NCBI RefSeq assembly: GCF_017311415.1
Contig: NZ_JAEKIS010000001.1
Coordinates: 372,001 to 436,000, forward strand
Reading direction: 5' to 3'
Length of the DNA: 64,000 nt
From: Salipiger abyssi
GTDB taxonomy: Bacteria; Pseudomonadota; Alphaproteobacteria; Rhodobacterales; Rhodobacteraceae
In this document: positions 17,310 to 27,800 of the stretch, piece by piece
Layout of the letters: every line of letters begins with the position of its first letter
How positions within the stretch are numbered: position 1 is the first letter of the stretch
Program-made: the position numbers and the translations under genes
The notes under the pieces: generated by a model
What the model was told of the DNA's origin: nothing
What the model saw: the letters and a program-made list of their open reading frames with translations, nothing else
Database searches by the model: none

Positions 17310-20300
17310 ATGAGCGCAGAAACGCAGCACCAAACCGGCGAAAACGACATTGCTATCGTCGGCATGGCCGCGCATCTTCCGGGTGCAGAGAACATCCAGC
17401 GCTACTGGGACAATCTGCGTGCCGGGCGCAGCGCCATCCGCCGGCTCTCCGAAGAGGAGCTGCTGGAGGCGGGCGAGGATCCCGGCCTCATCCGTCACAA
17501 GGATTACGTGCCCTTCGCCGCGCCGCTCGACGATTTCGAGATGTTCGATGCCGAGTTCTTTGGGTTCTCTCCGAAAGAGGCGGCGATCATGGATCCGCAG
17601 CACCGGCAGTTCCTCGAAACCGCTTGGGAGGCGCTGGAAAACGCCGGCCATGTGCCCGAGAGCTTCGACGGTCAGGTCGGTGTCTTCGCGGGCTGCGGTA
17701 TGGGCAGCTATTTCTATTTCAACGTCTGCTCGAACCCGGATCTTGTCGAGAATACCGGCATGTTCCTGCTGCGCCATACCGGCAACGACAAGGATTTCAT
17801 GACCACCCGGCTGAGCCATGTGCTCGATCTGCACGGGCCGTCGATCAACCTGCAAACCGCCTGCTCGACCTCGCTCGTGGCCACCCATTACGCCGCGCAG
17901 GCGCTGCTCAATGGCGAATGCGACATGGCTCTCGCCGGGGGCGTGACCATCGAGCTGCCGCAGGGCCGGGGCTATCTCTACAAGGAAAACGAGATCCTCT
18001 CGCCCGACGGGCAATGCCACGCCTTCGACCATCGCGCGCAGGGCACGGTGTTCGGTTCCGGCGTGGGGGTCGTGGTGCTGCGGCGGCTGGCGGATGCCAT
18101 TGCCGACGGCGATCACATCTGGGCGGTGATCAAGGGCACCGCCGTGAACAATGACGGCGCGCAAAAGGCCGGCTATCTGGCGCCTTCCGTCGACGGGCAG
18201 GCGCAGGCGGTGGCCGAGGCGCAGGCGGTGGCGGGCGTGAGCTCCGACAGCATCGACTATGTGGAATGCCACGGCACCGGCACCTATCTGGGCGATCCCA
18301 TCGAGGTCGCAGCCATGACCCAGGCCTTCCGCGAGACCTCGGCCGCCGTGGGCCATTGCCGCATCGGCTCTGTGAAGACCAATATCGGCCATCTCGATAC
18401 GGCGGCGGGCGTCGCGGGCCTCATCAAGACCTCGCTGGCGCTGCATGAGGGCGAGATCCCGCCCTCGCTGGGCTATGAGGCGCCGAACCCGGCGATCGAG
18501 TTCGAGACTTCGCCGTTTATGGTTAACGACACACTCACACCCTGGCCGACAAGTGATCATCCGCGCCGCGCCGGGGTGAATGCGCTGGGCGTCGGCGGCA
18601 CCAACGCGCATGTCGTGCTGGAAGAGGCGCCCGCGCAGGCGCCCTCCGAAGACAGCGACTGGCCGTTTCAGATTCTGACGCTGTCGGCGCGCAGCAAGGG
18701 GGCGCTCGACGAGGGCGCAAGGCGTCTCGCTGCGCATCTGCGCGCCCATCCCGAGCAGCCGCTCGCCGATATTGCCTGGACGCTGAAGGAAGGCCGCCGC
18801 GCCTTCGAGAAACGCCGCATCGTGGTGGCCGAAAGCCACGAAGAGGCCGCCTGCCTGCTGGAAGAGGACGCCCCCCGCCGGGTGCATTCGCATTCCGCGC
18901 TGGACCGGCCGGACGTGGCCTTCATGTTCCCCGGCGGCGGCGCGCAATATGCCGGCATGGCGCGCGATCTCTACGAAACCGAGCCGGTCTTTGCCGAATG
19001 GATGGATCGCGGGCTCGATACGCTGGCCGAGATCTCCGACCATGACATCCGCGCGCTCTGGCTTCCCGAAGAGGGCGCCCGCGAAGACGCGGACGCGGCG
19101 CTCACCCGCCCCTCGCTGCAACTGCCGCTGATCATGATCAACGAATACGCGCTGGCGCAGCTCTGGATGAGCTGGGGCGTTCAGCCCGTTGCGCTGGCAG
19201 GTCACTCCATGGGCGAGAACACCGCCGCCTGCCTCGCCGGGGTCATGAGTTTCGAGGATTGCATCGGTCTCGTGCATCTGCGCGGCCGGCTCTTCGACAG
19301 CGTGCCCGCCGGTGGCATGCTTTCGGTCAACCTCACCGCCGACGCGCTTCAGCCCTATCTCGGCGAAGAGCTCGACCTCGGCGCCGTCAACGCGCCCGAG
19401 CTGACCGTCGCCTCCGGGCCGCAGGCGGCGCTCGACGCGCTGGAGAAGCGGCTGAAATCCGAGGGCATTGACTGCCAGCGCATCCAGATCGACATCGCGG
19501 CGCATAGCCGGATGCTGGAACCGATCCTCGACCAGTTCCGCGCCTATCTGCGCTCCATCGACCTTTTCGCGCCGCAGATCCCGCTGACCTCCAACCGCAC
19601 CGGCACGCTGATGACCGCAGAGCAGGCGACCTCGCCCGATTACTGGGTCGAGCATCTGCGCGGCACCGTGCATTTCGCCGACTGCATCGGCACGCTGGCA
19701 AAGCCCAACCGCATCTTCCTTGAGGTCGGCCCCGGCAAGGCGCTTTCCGCACTCGCCCGCCAGCACCCGGATGTGCCGGGCCAGCAGGTACTCTCCTCGC
19801 TGCGTCACCGCGACGATATCATCGCCGACGACAAGCATATGTTCGAAGTGCTGGGCCGTCTCTGGGCGCTGGGCGCGCAGATCGACTGGGATCAGATCTG
19901 GGGCGATGCGCGGCGCAGCCGCGCGGTGCTGCCGTCTTACGCCTTCCAGCGCGCCCCCTATTTCATCGCGCCGGGCCAGCGGCAGGCCGAGACCGCACCG
20001 CAATATCTGATGCGGAGTGACGATGTGTCGGGCTGGGGCTGGAAGCCGGTCTGGCGTCCGCGCGCGGCGGAGGTCGAGGTCGATGTGGCCGAAGGGCTCG
20101 CGGATGCCGAACCGCAGTGCTGGCTCATGTTCATGGACGAAGCGGGGCTTGCCGCCCGCGCCGCCGCGAAACTGAAAGCCGCCGGTCACACGGTGGTCGA
20201 GGTGCGGCCCGGCGACAGCTTTACCCGGCTCTCGGATACGTCCTATCTGCTCGCCCCGGAACGCGGTCGCGAGGGCTATGACCTGCTGGTGCAGGATCTG

Positions 20301-23300
20301 GCGCTGCGCGGCCATGTGCCGACCCGGATCGCGCATTTCTGGCTGGTGACCGAGGGCGAGAGCCACCGCCCCGGATCGAGCTTTTTCCACCGGGTGCAGG
20401 AGCAGGGATTCTATTCGCTGCTCTTCCTCGCCCAGGCCGTGGCCGAGGAAAACCTGCCGCGCCCGCTGCATCTGACCGTGGTCACCAGCGGCGCCGCACG
20501 GCTGCGCGACGAGGCGCTGCCCTACCCGTCGAAAGCCACCATTGCCGGGCCCGCGCGCGTGATCCCGCGCGAGCTGCCGGGCGTGTCGGTCTCGACCCTC
20601 GATCTTGCCCTGCCCGCGCCTGTGCAGGGCGGGTTCTTCACCCGCAAATCCGCCGAGGCCAAACACGAGGCCGCGCTTGAGGCGCTGAGCCTTCAGGTTC
20701 TTGAAGAGCTGCTGTCCGAACCCGCCGATACGATTGCCGCCCTGCGCGGCGCGCGGCGGTTCGAATGTGCGATGAAGCCGGTGGCGTTGCCTGACGCTGC
20801 GCCGGTCGCCACCGAAGGCGGCACCTATCTGATCACCGGCGGCTTTGGTGGCATCGGCCTGACGCTGGCGCAGGAGTTTGCGGCCAAGGGCGCCAATCTG
20901 GTGCTGGTCGCCCGCAACGACCTGCCCGAGCGGTCGCATTGGCCCGACTATCTCTCGCGCCACGCGCCGCAGGACAGCACCGCCCGCCGCATCCGCGCTG
21001 TGATGGCGCTGGAAGAGGCCGGCGCCGAGGTGATGATCGCCGCCGCCGATGTCTGCAACCTGACGCAGATGCAGCGGGTGAAAGACACCGCCGAGGCCAA
21101 GTTCGGCGCGATCACGGGCGTGATCCACGGCGCCGGGGTCATCGACGACGGCCCGCTGCTGACCAAAAGCCCGGCCTCGGTCGAGGATGTGTTCACGCCC
21201 AAGATCCACGGCACCCAGGTGCTGGGCGAGCTGTTCCCGGACGGATCGGTCGACTGGATGGTGCTCTTTGCGTCCTCCTCCACCGTCACCGCGCCCGCGG
21301 GACAGGTGGATTACGTCGCCGCCAACGAATATCTCAACGCCTTTGCCCAGGCCCGTGCGGGCGGCCAGACCCGCGTCGTGGCGATCAACTGGGGCATCTG
21401 GAATGAGGTCGGCATGGCCGCCGAGGCCGTCGCCGCACGCCGGGGCGAGGTGCCCAAGGCGCCGGTCGAGCCTGCGGGCGTGCCGATGCTGGATCAAAAG
21501 ACCTTTGACGCGCAGGGCAACCGGCTCTTCACCGCCAGCTATTCCGCCAGCGACTGGTTCATCGACGAGCACCGCACCAAATCGGGCGACGCGCTGCTGC
21601 CCGGCACCGGCTATCTGGCGCTGGCCGCCGAGGCGCTGCGCGCCCAGAACGAGACCGGCGGGTTCGAGATCCGCGATCTGACCTTCCTGCGCCCGCTGCG
21701 GGTCGCCGATGGTGGCGCACGCGAGATGCGGCTGCGGCTGTCGCGCCGTGACGAGGGCTATAGCTTTGACGTGCTGGCCGATGCCACGCTGGCGGGCAAG
21801 CGCGGCTTTGCGCTGACCGCGCAGGGCACTCTGGCGCTCATGCCGATGCGCCGCCCCGACCCGCTCGACCTCTCCGCGATCCGTGCCCGCTGCGGCAAGC
21901 CGCTGCTCGCCGAGCCGGGCGCCAGGCTCGCCGCCGCACAGGAGGTGCAGCTGCAATTCGGTCCGCGCTGGAAGGTGCTGGACAGCCGCGCATTGGGCAA
22001 GGGCGAGGGCATCGCCGAGCTGTCGCTGGCGGACAGCGCCCGCGCCGATGGCTGCCTGCTGCACCCCGCGCTGATGGACATCGCGACCGGCTGGGCCATG
22101 GAGCTGATCGACGGTTATCAGCCCACGCATCTCTGGGTGCCGCTCTCCTACACCCGCGTCCGTGTGCATGCGCCGCTGACCGAGCAGATCGTGAGCTGGG
22201 TGCGCAACGCCGCCGAAAACCGCGCCGATGCCGCCACCGCCAGCTTTGACATCACGCTTTGCGCGCCCGATGGCGCGGTGCTGGTCGAGATCTCGGGCTT
22301 CACCATCCACAAGCTGGCGCAGGCCGACATCCTGCACGCCGCCCCGCGCCTCACCGCCGCCGAGCTGGAACTCGACGGGCCGCAGGACGCGGCACAGCCC
22401 CTTTCGGCCGCCGAGGAACGTCTGGCGCACAATCTCAGCCAGGGCATCCTGCCCGAAGAGGGCGTCAGCGCCTTTGCCCGCGCCCTCTCGCTCGGCGCGC
22501 CGCAACTGGTGATCTCGTCGATGGATCTCGATCAGCTCGCCGCGCAGACCGCCGCCTCCACCGCCGAGAAGGGCGAGGTGCAGAAATTCGACCGCCCGCA
22601 GCTCGAAGGCGATTACGTCGCCCCCGAGAACGATATCGAGCGCACGCTCGTCGGTTTCTGGGAGGATCTTCTGGGCGTGCAGAATGTTGGGGTCGAAGAC
22701 AGTTTCTTCGATCTGGGCGGGCACTCGCTGATCGCGGTGCGGCTCTTTGCCATGGTCAAGAAGGCCTATCGCATCGACTTCCCAATCTCCGTGCTGTTCG
22801 AGGCACCGACGATCCGCAAATGCGCCGCGCTCATCGCCGAGCAGGCGGGCATCGTCGCGGATGAGGAGACCGCGGACGGCACGCCCAAGGCCCCCGAGCG
22901 CCGCTTTACCCATATCGTGCCGATGCATGATGGCGAGGGCGGGCCGCGCACGCCATTCTTCCTGGTGGCGGGCATGTTCGGTAATGTGCTGAACCTGCGC
23001 CACCTCGCGCATCTGCTGGGCGCCGACCGGCCGTTCTATGGCTTGCAGGCGCGCGGGCTTTACGGTGGCGAAGAGCCGCATCGCAGCATCGAGGAGGCGG
23101 CGCGCGACTACATCGTCGAGATGCGGCAGGTGCAGCCGCAAGGCCCCTATATGGTCGGCGGTTTCTCGGGCGGCGGCATCACCGCCTTCGAAATCGCGCG
23201 GCAGTTGGAGCAGATGGGCGAGGAGGTGTCGCTCTGCGTGCTGCTCGACACGCCGCTGCCCATGCGCCGCCCGCTGGAACGCCGCGACCGGATGATGATC

Positions 23301-23768
23301 CAGTGGCAGGAGGCGAGGGCCAAGGGCCTGTTCTACCCGCTGATCTGGGCCCGCAACCGGATCCGCTGGGAGATTGCCAAGCGGCAGGCGAAAGACAGCA
23401 CCGAGGCACAGCACAGCTTCCACAATGCCGAGATCGAGGCGGCCTTCCTCAGCGCCGTCGCGCAGTACCGCGTGCGTGCCTGGGACGGGCGGCTGGTGCT
23501 CTACCGTCCGCCGCTGGTGGGCAAGTGGACGGTGTCGCAGGGCCGCATGGTGAATTCCGAACGCGCCTATGTGATGCATGACAACGACTGGGGCCAGTTC
23601 GTGCCGCATGTCGAGGTGCACGAGGTGCCGGGTGACCACGATTCCATGGTGCTGGAGCCCAATGTGCGGGTGCTGGCCGGCCTCATGCGCGAGGCGATCA
23701 CCGGGGCCGAGGCGCAGCGGCGCGGCGCGCAGGTGGTGGATTTCCCCGGTCACCGGGCAGCGGAGTGA
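17310..23768 (+). CDS. Type I modular polyketide synthase, KS-AT-KR-DH-ACP-TE
   Basis: A 2152-residue single-module PKS (ATG 17310; a GTG at 17292 would add 6 residues). Ketosynthase about 13-440 has Cys185 in 'TACSTSL', His321 in 'HGTGT' and His361 in 'NIGHLD'. Acyltransferase about 535-885 has 'GHSMGE' (Ser633) and 'AAHS', probably malonyl-type but not decisive. A structural KR half leads to ketoreductase 'TYLITGGFGGIG' near 1172 with Tyr in 'VDYVAANEY' (1335). Dehydratase about 1395-1680 has His1421, an 'LLPGTGY' loop and Asp1590 in 'HPALMD'. The carrier protein has Ser1806 in 'LGGHSL', and the terminal thioesterase has Ser1953 in 'GGFSGGG'. There is no enoylreductase. KR precedes DH, the reverse of the usual modular order. 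It likely makes a beta-hydroxy or alpha,beta-unsaturated acyl unit released by the thioesterase. Confidence 0.92.
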   Translation: MSAETQHQTGENDIAIVGMAAHLPGAENIQRYWDNLRAGRSAIRRLSEEELLEAGEDPGLIRHKDYVPFAAPLDDFEMFDAEFFGFSPKEAAIMDPQHRQFLETAWEALENAGHVPESFDGQVGVFAGCGMGSYFYFNVCSNPDLVENTGMFLLRHTGNDKDFMTTRLSHVLDLHGPSINLQTACSTSLVATHYAAQALLNGECDMALAGGVTIELPQGRGYLYKENEILSPDGQCHAFDHRAQGTVFGSGVGVVVLRRLADAIADGDHIWAVIKGTAVNNDGAQKAGYLAPSVDGQAQAVAEAQAVAGVSSDSIDYVECHGTGTYLGDPIEVAAMTQAFRETSAAVGHCRIGSVKTNIGHLDTAAGVAGLIKTSLALHEGEIPPSLGYEAPNPAIEFETSPFMVNDTLTPWPTSDHPRRAGVNALGVGGTNAHVVLEEAPAQAPSEDSDWPFQILTLSARSKGALDEGARRLAAHLRAHPEQPLADIAWTLKEGRRAFEKRRIVVAESHEEAACLLEEDAPRRVHSHSALDRPDVAFMFPGGGAQYAGMARDLYETEPVFAEWMDRGLDTLAEISDHDIRALWLPEEGAREDADAALTRPSLQLPLIMINEYALAQLWMSWGVQPVALAGHSMGENTAACLAGVMSFEDCIGLVHLRGRLFDSVPAGGMLSVNLTADALQPYLGEELDLGAVNAPELTVASGPQAALDALEKRLKSEGIDCQRIQIDIAAHSRMLEPILDQFRAYLRSIDLFAPQIPLTSNRTGTLMTAEQATSPDYWVEHLRGTVHFADCIGTLAKPNRIFLEVGPGKALSALARQHPDVPGQQVLSSLRHRDDIIADDKHMFEVLGRLWALGAQIDWDQIWGDARRSRAVLPSYAFQRAPYFIAPGQRQAETAPQYLMRSDDVSGWGWKPVWRPRAAEVEVDVAEGLADAEPQCWLMFMDEAGLAARAAAKLKAAGHTVVEVRPGDSFTRLSDTSYLLAPERGREGYDLLVQDLALRGHVPTRIAHFWLVTEGESHRPGSSFFHRVQEQGFYSLLFLAQAVAEENLPRPLHLTVVTSGAARLRDEALPYPSKATIAGPARVIPRELPGVSVSTLDLALPAPVQGGFFTRKSAEAKHEAALEALSLQVLEELLSEPADTIAALRGARRFECAMKPVALPDAAPVATEGGTYLITGGFGGIGLTLAQEFAAKGANLVLVARNDLPERSHWPDYLSRHAPQDSTARRIRAVMALEEAGAEVMIAAADVCNLTQMQRVKDTAEAKFGAITGVIHGAGVIDDGPLLTKSPASVEDVFTPKIHGTQVLGELFPDGSVDWMVLFASSSTVTAPAGQVDYVAANEYLNAFAQARAGGQTRVVAINWGIWNEVGMAAEAVAARRGEVPKAPVEPAGVPMLDQKTFDAQGNRLFTASYSASDWFIDEHRTKSGDALLPGTGYLALAAEALRAQNETGGFEIRDLTFLRPLRVADGGAREMRLRLSRRDEGYSFDVLADATLAGKRGFALTAQGTLALMPMRRPDPLDLSAIRARCGKPLLAEPGARLAAAQEVQLQFGPRWKVLDSRALGKGEGIAELSLADSARADGCLLHPALMDIATGWAMELIDGYQPTHLWVPLSYTRVRVHAPLTEQIVSWVRNAAENRADAATASFDITLCAPDGAVLVEISGFTIHKLAQADILHAAPRLTAAELELDGPQDAAQPLSAAEERLAHNLSQGILPEEGVSAFARALSLGAPQLVISSMDLDQLAAQTAASTAEKGEVQKFDRPQLEGDYVAPENDIERTLVGFWEDLLGVQNVGVEDSFFDLGGHSLIAVRLFAMVKKAYRIDFPISVLFEAPTIRKCAALIAEQAGIVADEETADGTPKAPERRFTHIVPMHDGEGGPRTPFFLVAGMFGNVLNLRHLAHLLGADRPFYGLQARGLYGGEEPHRSIEEAARDYIVEMRQVQPQGPYMVGGFSGGGITAFEIARQLEQMGEEVSLCVLLDTPLPMRRPLERRDRMMIQWQEARAKGLFYPLIWARNRIRWEIAKRQAKDSTEAQHSFHNAEIEAAFLSAVAQYRVRAWDGRLVLYRPPLVGKWTVSQGRMVNSERAYVMHDNDWGQFVPHVEVHEVPGDHDSMVLEPNVRVLAGLMREAITGAEAQRRGAQVVDFPGHRAAE

Positions 23769-23773
23769 GTGAC

Positions 23774-24796
23774 ATGCAACCGAAGCTTCTGGTCATATCG
23801 CTGAATTTCCGCACCGCCGAGATGACGCTGCGCTCGGTGCAGTTCGCGTTGCGCGAAATGCAGGGGCTCAATGCCGAGCTGGTGATCGTCGACAACGATA
23901 GCGGCGACGGCTCCTTCGAGACGATGCAGGCGGCGCTGGCCTCCGAGCCTTGGGCGCAGTGCGCGCCGGTGCGGCTGATCCAGTCGGGCCACAACGGTGG
24001 CTTTGGTGCGGGCAACAATGTCGGCATCCGCGCCGGCTGGTCCGATGGCAGCCGGCCCGATTACGTCTATATCCTGAACTCCGATGCCTTCCCCGATCCG
24101 GGCAGCATCCGCGCGCTTTACGACCATCTCGAAAGCCACCCGGCGACGGGGTTTGCCGGCAGCTATATCCATGGCGAGGACGGAGAGGCGCATATGACCG
24201 CCTTCCGTTTCCCTTCGGTTGCGTCGGAATTCGAGGGCGCCGCGCGGTTCGGGCCGTTCTCACGTTTGCTCAAGCACAAGATCGTGCCCATCGGCATCCC
24301 GCAGACCCGCGAGCGGGTCGACTGGCTCGCCGGTGCCTCGATGATGATGCGACAATCGGTGCTGGACGAGATAGGGCTCTTTGACGAGACCTTCTTTCTC
24401 TATTTCGAGGAAACCGACCTCTGCCTGCGCGCCGCCCGCGCCGGGCATGAAGTGCACTATATTCGCGACAGCGAGGTGACGCATATCGGCTCGGTCTCGA
24501 CCGGGATGAAGACATGGCAGCGTATACCGGGCTTCTGGCTCGACAGCCGCTGGCATTACTATTCGAAAAACCATGGCCGGGCCTATGCGGCTCTGGCGAC
24601 GCTTGCGCATGTGGCGGGCGGGGGGCTGTGGCGCCTGCGCCGGCTGGTGCAGAACAAGCCCCCGGCAGACCCGCCGCATTTCCTGCGCGATCTGGTTTTT
24701 CATGACCTCAAGGCGCTGGTCCGGCCCCTGCCGGGAAAGCGCGCGGCGGTGACCTCCCCAAAGGACGGCACCGCGTTTGAGACCCCAGCGGAGTAA
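23774..24796 (+). CDS. Glycosyltransferase family 2 (rhamnosyltransferase-like)
   Basis: About 340 residues, starting at ATG 23774, which has GGAG 8 bases upstream; a GTG at 23765 overlapping the PKS stop is a weaker choice. GT-A features are 'ELVIVDNDSGDGSFE', 'GHNGGFGAGNNVGIRA', the D-x-D-like 'ILNSDAFPDP', and 'FFLYFEETDLCLRAARAGH', which is characteristic of WbbL/rhamnosyltransferase-type GT2 enzymes. It sits between the PKS and NRPS genes, 5 bases from each, so it is plausibly a tailoring enzyme that glycosylates the polyketide-peptide product or a step in the glycan it joins. Confidence 0.86.
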   Translation: MQPKLLVISLNFRTAEMTLRSVQFALREMQGLNAELVIVDNDSGDGSFETMQAALASEPWAQCAPVRLIQSGHNGGFGAGNNVGIRAGWSDGSRPDYVYILNSDAFPDPGSIRALYDHLESHPATGFAGSYIHGEDGEAHMTAFRFPSVASEFEGAARFGPFSRLLKHKIVPIGIPQTRERVDWLAGASMMMRQSVLDEIGLFDETFFLYFEETDLCLRAARAGHEVHYIRDSEVTHIGSVSTGMKTWQRIPGFWLDSRWHYYSKNHGRAYAALATLAHVAGGGLWRLRRLVQNKPPADPPHFLRDLVFHDLKALVRPLPGKRAAVTSPKDGTAFETPAE

Positions 24797-24801
24797 GCGA
24801 T

Positions 24802-27800
24802 ATGGCCCAGTTTTCCAGTGTGGTGATCGGCAACGAATCCCTCCTCGTGCAGTGCAGCGAAAAGCTGCTGGCGGCGGGGCATCCCATCCGCGCGGTGGTG
24901 ACCCGCAACGCGGATATTGCCGAGTGGGCCGAGGGGCGCGGGCTGCGCGTGATCGCGCCGGGCAAGGGGCTGGCCGAGCGGCTGGAGGGGCTGGAATTCG
25001 ACTGGCTGCTGTCGATCTCCAATCTCGACATCATCCCCGCCGCCGTGCTGGCGATGCCCGCCAGGGGCGCGGTCAACTTCCATGACGGTCCACTGCCGCG
25101 CCATGCCGGGCTCAACGCGCCGGTCTGGGCGCTGATCGCGGGCGAGAGCCGGCACGGCATCACCTGGCACATGATCGAAGGCGGCGTGGACGAGGGCGAT
25201 ATCCTCGTCTCGCGCGGCTTTGACGTGTCGTCGAGCGACACGGCGCTGACGCTCAACACCAAGGCCTATGAGGCCGCCATCGACAGTTTCGGCGACCTGA
25301 TGGAGCAGCTCGAACACGGGCTGCGGCGGGTGCCGCAGGATCTGAGCTTCCGCAGCTATCACGCGCTGGCCGACCGGCCTTCGGCGCATGGGCTGCTGGA
25401 TTTCGCTAGGCCCGCGCCCGAGCTGGCGCGGCTGGTGCGCGCGCTGGATCACGGCGGCTATGCCAACCCGCTGTCCGCGCCCAAGCTGCGCGCGCATGGC
25501 AAGCTTTGGCTCGTGGGCAAGGCGGTTGCGGTCGAGGGCACTGGCGCCCCCGGCGCGGTGCTGGAGGCGACCGACGATCACCTGACCGTCGCCTGCGGCA
25601 GCGGCGCGCTCAAGATGGCGCATTTCACCCATCTCTGCGGCGCGCTGGCGCTGGTCGCACAGGTCGGCAAGCCGGGGGATGTGCTGGAGCTGCTCTCTGC
25701 CGAGGAGCGCGCGGGGGTCGATGCAAAGATCGCGCAGGTTGCGCCCAGCGAAGGCTATTGGCGCAAGCGCCTGAGCGCGCTCGCCCCGGTCGAGCTTCAG
25801 GGACTCGGCAAGAGCGGCGGCGAGTTGGTCTCGCGCCCGCTGTCGCTGGGTCCGGACGCGCTGGCGCTGGTCGCCGGCTGGGCGGCGCGGCTCGACGGGC
25901 ACGAGATCTGCGATCTGGCCTATGCCGACGCGACGCTGAAAGATCTTTCCGAAGGCGGCTTCATCTCCCCCTGGGCGCCGCTGCGGGTCGAGGCGACCGG
26001 CACGGTGCAGGCGCTTTCCGAGGCCGTTGAAGCAGAGCTGGCCAAGGTGCAGAAACACAAGGGCTTTGCCACCGATCTGCCTGCCCGCGAGCCCGCCCTC
26101 TCCGGTGCGCCGCAGGTGCCGCATGTGGGCCTCAGCTTTGGCGCGGGTCCCATCCCCGGCACCGCCGTCACTGTCGAGCTGGGTGCAGACGGCGCCACGC
26201 TCTACACCGATACCGGGCGCATGCCGCAGGCGCAGGCCGAGCTGCTGGCCGCGCGGCTGGAGCTTCTGGCAGGCGCGGCGCAAGGAGAGGCTCTGCTCGC
26301 TTCCCTGCCTGCGCTGCCCGAGGCCGAGCGGGATCTGGTGCTCAACGCCTGGAACGCCACCGCACAGGACCATGACCGCAGCCTGACCATGCAGGCGGCC
26401 TTCGAGGCACAGGTCGCGAAAACCCCAGATGCCGTCGCGCTGGTTTTTGAGGACCAGTCGCTGACCTATGCCCAGCTCGACGCGCGCGCCAATCAGGCGG
26501 CGCAGGTGCTGCGTGGCATGGGGGTGCAGGCGGGCACCGTCGTGGGGCTCTTCACCCGCCGCTCGGTCGACCTGATGGTCGGCGCGCTGGGGATCCTCAA
26601 GGCCGGCGGCGCCTATCTGCCGCTCGACCCGTCCTATCCCGCCGACCGCCTGAAGCACTACATCGCCGATAGCGGCGCGCCGGTGATCGTCACGCAAGCG
26701 GCGCTGCAAGCCGATCTGCCCGAACACAAGGCCGAGCTCTTGGTCATCGACGCCGACCCGCGTCTGGCGCAGGCCCCCTCCACGCCGCTCGGTGCCACCA
26801 GCACGCCCGAAGATCTGGCCTATGTGATCTATACCAGCGGCTCGACCGGCACGCCCAAGGGCGTGATGATCGAGCATCGCAATGTGCTGAACTTCTATCT
26901 CGGCATGGATGCCAATGTTCCGCACGATCCGGCGGGCACCTGGCTGGCGGTCACAAGTCTGTCCTTCGACATCTCGGTTCTGGAGCTCTTCTACACCACC
27001 GCGCGCGGCTTTACCGTCGTGCTGACCTCGGACGAGGATCGCGGACTGATCTCCAAGGGTCCGATGCCGCTCTCGGACAGCGCGATGGATTTCTCGATCT
27101 ATTACTGGGGCAATGACGATGGCGTCGGGCGCGACAAATACGCCCTGCTGCTCGAAGGCGCGAAATTCGCCGACGAGAACGGCTTTGTTGCCGTCTGGAC
27201 GCCGGAGCGCCATTTCCACGCTTTCGGCGGCCCCTATCCGAACCCCTCGGTGACCGGCGCCGCGGTGGCTGCCGTCACCCGCAATATCGCCGTGCGCTCG
27301 GGCTCGGTCGTCGCGCCGCTGCACCACCCGGCGCGCATCGCCGAGGAATGGGCGGTGATCGACAACCTGACCAACGGGCGCGCGGGGCTGGCCATCGCCT
27401 CCGGCTGGCAGCCCGACGATTTCGTGCTGCGCCCGGAAAACACCCCGCCCAACAACAAGACGGCGATGATTGAGAATATTTCCCAAGTTAGGGAATTGTG
27501 GCGCGGCAATCCCGTTGCCTTTCCCAAGCAGGACGGCAGCATGCACGAGGTCGTGACGCAACCGCGTCCGGTCTCTTCCGAGCTGCCGATCTGGGTGACA
27601 ACGGCGGGCAACCCCGACACCTGGAAAGAGGCGGGCAAGCTGGGTTGCAACGTGCTGACCCACCTTCTGGGCCAGTCTATCGAAGAGGTGGCGGGCAAGA
27701 TCCGTCTTTATCATGAGGCGCTGCGCGAGGCCGGGTATGACCCCAAGGATTTCAAGGTCACGCTGATGCTGCACACCTTCCTCGCCGACACCCGCGACCA

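Noticed and set aside
17271-23753. A 2160-codon open frame antisense to the PKS gene
   Set aside because: It is a mirror frame of a strongly coding GC-rich gene. Its sequence is Arg/Gly/His-rich with no known motif, while the plus strand has all PKS active sites.
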